A stretch of DNA of 9,440 bases from Deltaproteobacteria bacterium (GTDB lineage Bacteria > Desulfobacterota > Deferrisomatia > Deferrisomatales > Deferrisomataceae), in contig JAADGT010000305.1 of the NCBI GenBank assembly GCA_013152215.1, positions 1-9,440 of the forward strand. The letters run 5' to 3'. How positions within the stretch are numbered: position 1 is the first letter of the stretch; each line of letters begins with the position of its first letter. Positions 5,835-9,440 of this stretch are shown one piece after another. A program made the position numbers and the translations under genes. The notes under the pieces were generated by a model. The model had not been told where the DNA came from and searched no databases. It worked only from the letters and a program-made list of their open reading frames with translations.

Positions 5835-8428
5835 TGGGTGCAGTTGTTCCCAACCTGATGGTCGCTGGCAAGGGACTGGGACCGGTAGTTGTGATCCACG
5901 TTATCGTTGGCGTTCTCCGAACTGGACTGGTGACACACCGTGCACAGGTCATCGGTGTTGTCCGTGTCGGGTTCGTCGAAGCTGTCGGTGCCCGTGGTGT
6001 TCTGGAACACGACCGCGCTCCACCAGCTCGTGTTCTTTACATCCGCCTCGGAGTCGGTGGGTGCGTGCTTGATCTTCTTCCGGATCATGTAGATGTTGTG
6101 CTGTCCGTCGTCCGGATCGCCCTGCCCCGAGCCGTGGGGATCGTGGCACTCCACGCAGTCCTTGAAGAAGTTCATCTGGGACTTCAGGTCGTTGCCCGCG
6201 CAGTCCGTGAGCCCCACGCTGCCCTCGTGGGTGTACACCCAGCCGTAGGTGTCCTGGGTTCCGTCGGTGGTCTGGTCGTAGAAGTGGCAGGCGTTGCAGA
6301 ACCCGATCTTTGTGGTCGTGTTCTGGGCATCTTGATTGCATCGGAGCTCGGTCGACACGTCCGTGTTGTCGTGCATCTCTCCCGAGGTCCCGAAATGGGT
6401 CGTCACGCCGTCGGGGGTCTGGATCGTTCCGGTCTTGTAGTAGGTGGACCAGGGGGTGGTGTTCAGGTAGTCCGACATGTACCAGGACCGGAAGTAGTTC
6501 CGGATGGGGGTGATGTTGCCCAGCCTGGGATTTTGGGCCGGATCCGTGTAATCGGTGTAGTCGATCTGGGTGGAGTCCGCCACGCCCCCGATCGTGAACT
6601 TGACCCCCACGGTCTGGCGGGGATAGGTGGCCCCCTTCACCACGTGGCCTACCCCGTCGGCGGTCTGACGGTCGCCGGGGAGGAGTTTGTAGGCGGTGGA
6701 GCCGTGGTAGAGGTGGCACTCCAGACATGGGATTCGCGGCTCCGGGTTCCCGGACCAGGGAAAGCTCCCGGTGATGAGTCCGTTGCCCCGACCGTGGCCG
6801 GCCTCGAAGAAGTAACCCCGGTTCCACGTGCTCCCCAGAGGATTGTTGATCTTTGGGGGCAGGCGAGTCCCCGAAGGGAAGGTGACCTTTCCGTAGGTGG
6901 GATCGGTGAGATCGAAAGAGAAGTTGATCGTGAACTCCACGTCGGTGCCTTCTCCGTCGTGGCACGACAGACAGAACTGATCGTAGTACTTGAGGCTTTC
7001 CCTGGTGGAGAACGTGGTCCCCCGCGAACCGGTGTAGAAGTTGCCGTCGTCGTCCTTCAAGATCGCGTTCGTGGGCCCGCCCCGGGTGTCGTGGCACTTG
7101 AGGCACCCGTTGTTGTCGGCCAGCGTCATGTCCTGGGCGACGTCGTAGTTGATGGTATGGAAGCTGAGCAGATCGTTGTCCAGCACCGCCCCGATGTGGC
7201 CGAACTCGCTGTCCACGTGGTCCACGTTCGCCAGGCTCGCGGCCGAGTTCGGGTCTCGGCCTGTCGAGTGACAGTCGAGGCACCGGAAGAAGTTGGTGTT
7301 GTGGGGGCCCTGGTGGCAGCCGCCGTTCTTCTGGAGGCAGTTTTGGCTGGTGTTGCCCACGTTGGCGTGCACGTCCGCGTGGAACGGAAACACCGGTGCG
7401 GTGGTCGCGGGATCGGGGGGGTTCACCCCCTCTACCGTGAACGCGGCGCCCCCGTTCCCTTTTGAGTCGTGACACCCGTAGCACACGACCCGGTCATTGG
7501 TGCCGTCGTACCCGGTGGTGGAGAAATCGCTCGTGGCGTACGGGTTGGCCGGGGTATCGGCGCCGTTGATGATCAACGCCTTGTTGTTCGCGCCGGCGCC
7601 GGCCGCCGCGTGGGGATCGTGGCAGTCGTAGCAGGGAAGCTTGCCGGTCAGGTTGCCCCGAGCGGCGAGGTTGTGGCCGCCCCCCGGCTGGTTGTAGGCG
7701 GTGGCCACGTCCGTCGCCGTGATCCCGGTGGAATACGGGGGGCTGGGGCTTCCATCGTGGCACACGAAGCACAAGAGATCGCTCGACGTCAGCGAGGGCT
7801 TGGTCCAGTCCACCCCGCCTCCGCTCGAGGTGGCACCGCCGTTGGGGCCGTAGGGAGCCGTGAGGCGGGGGGGGTTGTCCGCCAGGTTGTTCGCACCGGG
7901 GTCCACCGCGCCGATCACGATGCTGTGGTGGTTGGGATACCCGTCGGTCGCGGACTTGGTGCACTCCGTGGCCGGGGTCAGGTCCGGCCCGGGATTCGTG
8001 GCGTTGTCCGTATCGCCGTTGTGGCAGTCGTTGCACAGGATCCGGGTGGAGCTCGGGTAGCTGGCGCTGTCCCCCCCCACGTCCACAGGGTGGGCGCTCC
8101 CGTTCACCCCGCCGGCCGCGGCAGCGATCTCGTTGGCGATGTCGCCCGTGGAGCTGTGGCAGTAGGAGCAGTCCAGGGGTTCTCCTCCGTCCCACTGGCC
8201 CCCGCAGTAGAAGTCCGTGGTGTACAACGCATCCTGGACGTTGTCGCTCAGGATGTTCCGGGAACCGGGAACAACCTTGGTGGAGCGCAGCGCGTGGCAC
8301 GACAGGCAGGGTCGGCCCAAGGAGTGGTCGGCCCGTGCGGTTCCTGCGTAGCCCACGAGCGTCGCCAGCACTCCCCAAACCACCACGGCCCCGCGCCCAA
8401 CGGGGAAGATCCGGAGGATCCGGTTCAT
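5654..8428 (-). CDS. Large secreted multihaem cytochrome c, N-terminal part of a frameshifted gene
   Basis: The ATG at 8428 begins a clear Sec signal peptide: basic start MNRILR, hydrophobic stretch at about residues 13-29, likely cleavage after TARA (residue 33). Fourteen CxxCH haem c motifs follow, starting at residues 41, 87, 132, 220, 266, 316, 383, 442, 486, 568, 711, 758, 829 and 863. A CX6CH lies at 364-372. Several motifs are of the CxxCHxPH type seen in paired-CxxCH cytochromes. Four further cysteines (75, 156, 697, 743) are not in haem motifs. After residue 890 the frame stops looking like a cytochrome (Arg/Pro/Trp-rich) and ends at 5654, while haem motifs resume in the -1 frame, so this is the first part of a protein of about 1,300 residues. 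The upstream GAGGGAG at 8440-8446 is a weak, distant ribosome site. The likely role is periplasmic or extracellular electron transfer. I do not recognise a named family member. Confidence 0.9.
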   Translation of the reverse strand: MNRILRIFPVGRGAVVVWGVLATLVGYAGTARADHSLGRPCLSCHALRSTKVVPGSRNILSDNVQDALYTTDFYCGGQWDGGEPLDCSYCHSSTGDIANEIAAAAGGVNGSAHPVDVGGDSASYPSSTRILCNDCHNGDTDNATNPGPDLTPATECTKSATDGYPNHHSIVIGAVDPGANNLADNPPRLTAPYGPNGGATSSGGGVDWTKPSLTSSDLLCFVCHDGSPSPPYSTGITATDVATAYNQPGGGHNLAARGNLTGKLPCYDCHDPHAAAGAGANNKALIINGADTPANPYATSDFSTTGYDGTNDRVVCYGCHDSKGNGGAAFTVEGVNPPDPATTAPVFPFHADVHANVGNTSQNCLQKNGGCHQGPHNTNFFRCLDCHSTGRDPNSAASLANVDHVDSEFGHIGAVLDNDLLSFHTINYDVAQDMTLADNNGCLKCHDTRGGPTNAILKDDDGNFYTGSRGTTFSTRESLKYYDQFCLSCHDGEGTDVEFTINFSFDLTDPTYGKVTFPSGTRLPPKINNPLGSTWNRGYFFEAGHGRGNGLITGSFPWSGNPEPRIPCLECHLYHGSTAYKLLPGDRQTADGVGHVVKGATYPRQTVGVKFTIGGVADSTQIDYTDYTDPAQNPRLGNITPIRNYFRSWYMSDYLNTTPWSTYYKTGTIQTPDGVTTHFGTSGEMHDNTDVSTELRCNQDAQNTTTKIGFCNACHFYDQTTDGTQDTYGWVYTHEGSVGLTDCAGNDLKSQMNFFKDCVECHDPHGSGQGDPDDGQHNIYMIRKKIKHAPTDSEADVKNTSWWSAVVFQNTTGTDSFDEPDTDNTDDLCTVCHQSSSENANDNVDHNYRSQSLASDHQVGNNCTQCHVHGGKKGQGTTNQGLIGFPQAACTVSPRPRPPGLWKGAIRTWWRRTTPAGAGLTSST
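5745..5765 (-). other. Frameshift site within the large cytochrome gene
   Basis: In the upstream frame the sequence reads GFPQAAC, ending at the Cys codon 5761-5759. In the -1 frame it reads HGFPPAPAA, starting at the His codon 5759-5757. Together they look like the two ends of a CxxCHGFPP haem site from which roughly ten bases are missing. A run of six C (minus strand, 5751-5746) lies a few bases further on and is an alternative place for a one-base error. The data cannot tell a real mutation from a sequencing or assembly error. Confidence 0.75.
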
Positions 8429-8448
8429 GGTCTACGCCACTCCCTCGC

Positions 8449-9440
8449 TCAGTAGCTCTTCTCGAGCCGATTCAACCCGTTGGCCGTCCCCACCCACACC
8501 TCTTTGCCCTTGACGAACAGGCTGGTGATCCGGTCGTCGGTCAGACCATCTTCCGAGTAGAAGTTCGTGAACTCGAACCCGTCGAAGAGGGCCAGCCCCT
8601 TCTTGGACCCGAACCAGACCAACCCCCCGTCCACCGCGATCGCGTTCACGGTGGAGTGGGGCAGGCCTTCGGCGATGTCGTAGATCTTCCAGGAGCCGTT
8701 CTCATACACGCTCACCCCACAACATCCGCCCAGGTAGCAGGTGCCCCCTCGTACCGCCAGGGTGTACACGAAGTTGCTCGCGATGCCGTCGGCCACCGTG
8801 AAGCTCTTCCACCCCTTGCCGTCGAACCGGTAGACCCCCCGGTTGGTGGTGCCGATCCACAAGGTGCCGTCCGAAAACGCAAAGTCGGACACGTTGTTGA
8901 GCACGGTTCCCGGCTTGATCGTGCTCTTGTCCTTCCACCTCTCCCCGTCGAACGTGAGCAGGCCCCCATGCATGGTGCGTGCCGCCACCCAAAGGAGGCC
9001 TTCGTGGATACGAAACACGGTGTTCACCAGCTTGACCTTGCCCATCTTGGCCTCGGTCCTCCAGGACACCCCGTCCCAGATGCTGATGCCGTCCTGGGTG
9101 CCCACGAACACGAGCCCCCGGTACTTGATGATGTCGGTGACCCGATTCGAGGCGAGGCCGTCCTCCATCTTGGTGATGATCCAGTTCCCCTCCTCGAAAT
9201 TGAGCCGGGCCACTCCGGCGTCCGCCGTGCCCACCCAAGCGTCGGTGTCGTCCACGTAGAGGGCGGTGACCCGATTCGAAGGGAGCCCGTTCTCCGTGGT
9301 GTAACGCTGTACGACCCGCACATCCGGAACCGCCGCCGTCTCCTCCCGCGGCTCCCCAGCGGCCTCGGGCTCGGCCCGCACGCCCCCGGCCGGCTCTGCC
9401 GCGGGAGGAGGCGTCGGCTCCTTCCGGGGCTTCGGCTGCC
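8449..9440 (-). CDS. Standalone seven-bladed Reg_prop-type beta-propeller protein (N-terminus outside window)
   Basis: The frame is open to the right edge. A GTG lies at 9381, but the 19 codons before it in the window continue a Pro/Lys/Glu/Ala-rich linker, so the true start is probably beyond 9440. From about residue 28 (counted from that GTG) seven repeats of about 40 residues follow, each with an 'xxGLxSNxVT' turn and a 'xWVGTxxGVxRxD' strand pair, for example TENGLPSNRVTALYV, EDGLASNRVTDII and EDGLTDDRITSLFV. This matches the two-component regulator propeller (Reg_prop) family, normally the sensor part of hybrid histidine kinases. Here the protein stops eight residues after the last blade (NRLEKSY region) with no transmembrane, kinase or output domain, so it is a free propeller, probably exported and binding a ligand or protein partner. 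The cytochrome gene starts 20 bases downstream. Fold confidence is high; the role is unknown. Confidence 0.85.
   Translation of the reverse strand, partial: QPKPRKEPTPPPAAEPAGGVRAEPEAAGEPREETAAVPDVRVVQRYTTENGLPSNRVTALYVDDTDAWVGTADAGVARLNFEEGNWIITKMEDGLASNRVTDIIKYRGLVFVGTQDGISIWDGVSWRTEAKMGKVKLVNTVFRIHEGLLWVAARTMHGGLLTFDGERWKDKSTIKPGTVLNNVSDFAFSDGTLWIGTTNRGVYRFDGKGWKSFTVADGIASNFVYTLAVRGGTCYLGGCCGVSVYENGSWKIYDIAEGLPHSTVNAIAVDGGLVWFGSKKGLALFDGFEFTNFYSEDGLTDDRITSLFVKGKEVWVGTANGLNRLEKSY

Noticed and set aside
5465..7465. Long plus-strand frame (666 codons) opposite the large cytochrome
   Set aside because: It is antisense to a frame rich in haem motifs with a signal peptide. Its Val/Gly/Arg-rich product has no recognisable domain, as expected from the GC-rich codon mirror.

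Overview
The window looks like part of a chromosome from a high-GC, metal- or mineral-respiring member of the former Deltaproteobacteria (Desulfuromonadales/Geobacter/Deferrisoma type). This is inferred from the dense c-type haem motifs, the CxxxxCH...CxxCH arrangement typical of Geobacter-like multihaem cytochromes, the paired CxxCH...CxxCH modules and the GC-rich codon use. No rRNA, tRNA or other taxonomic marker is present, so the assignment is tentative.

All supported genes lie on the minus strand and read from right to left as one tight series, with gaps of about 11 to 71 bases. In order of transcription they are: (1) a standalone seven-bladed Reg_prop-type beta-propeller whose N-terminus is off the right edge (8449-9440); (2) a very large secreted multihaem cytochrome c that is broken by a -1 frameshift into two overlapping frames (5654-8428 and 4542-5834), with 20 canonical CxxCH motifs plus one CX6CH and one CX4CH; (3) a small secreted cytochrome with four CxxCH motifs and one CX12CH (3724-4470); (4) a secreted BNR/Asp-box beta-propeller protein with an Ig-like domain and a Gly9-Cys tail (1294-3705); (5) a second, related BNR/Asp-box propeller that runs off the left edge (1-1282) and has no stop in the window. 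No internal promoter or convincing terminator was seen. The only gap of note, between the two cytochromes, holds degenerate 7-base tandem repeats and a short hairpin.

Taken together, the predicted products form an exported set. Two cytochromes could carry electrons through chains of haems. Three propeller proteins could serve as scaffold, adhesion or partner-binding proteins at the cell surface. I infer a candidate extracellular electron-transfer module, but no single gene matches a named system (OmcS, OmcE, OmcZ, Mtr, Pcc) from sequence alone. The two most notable points are the frameshift, which falls exactly at what looks like a lost CxxCHGxPP haem site, and the non-canonical haem motifs.
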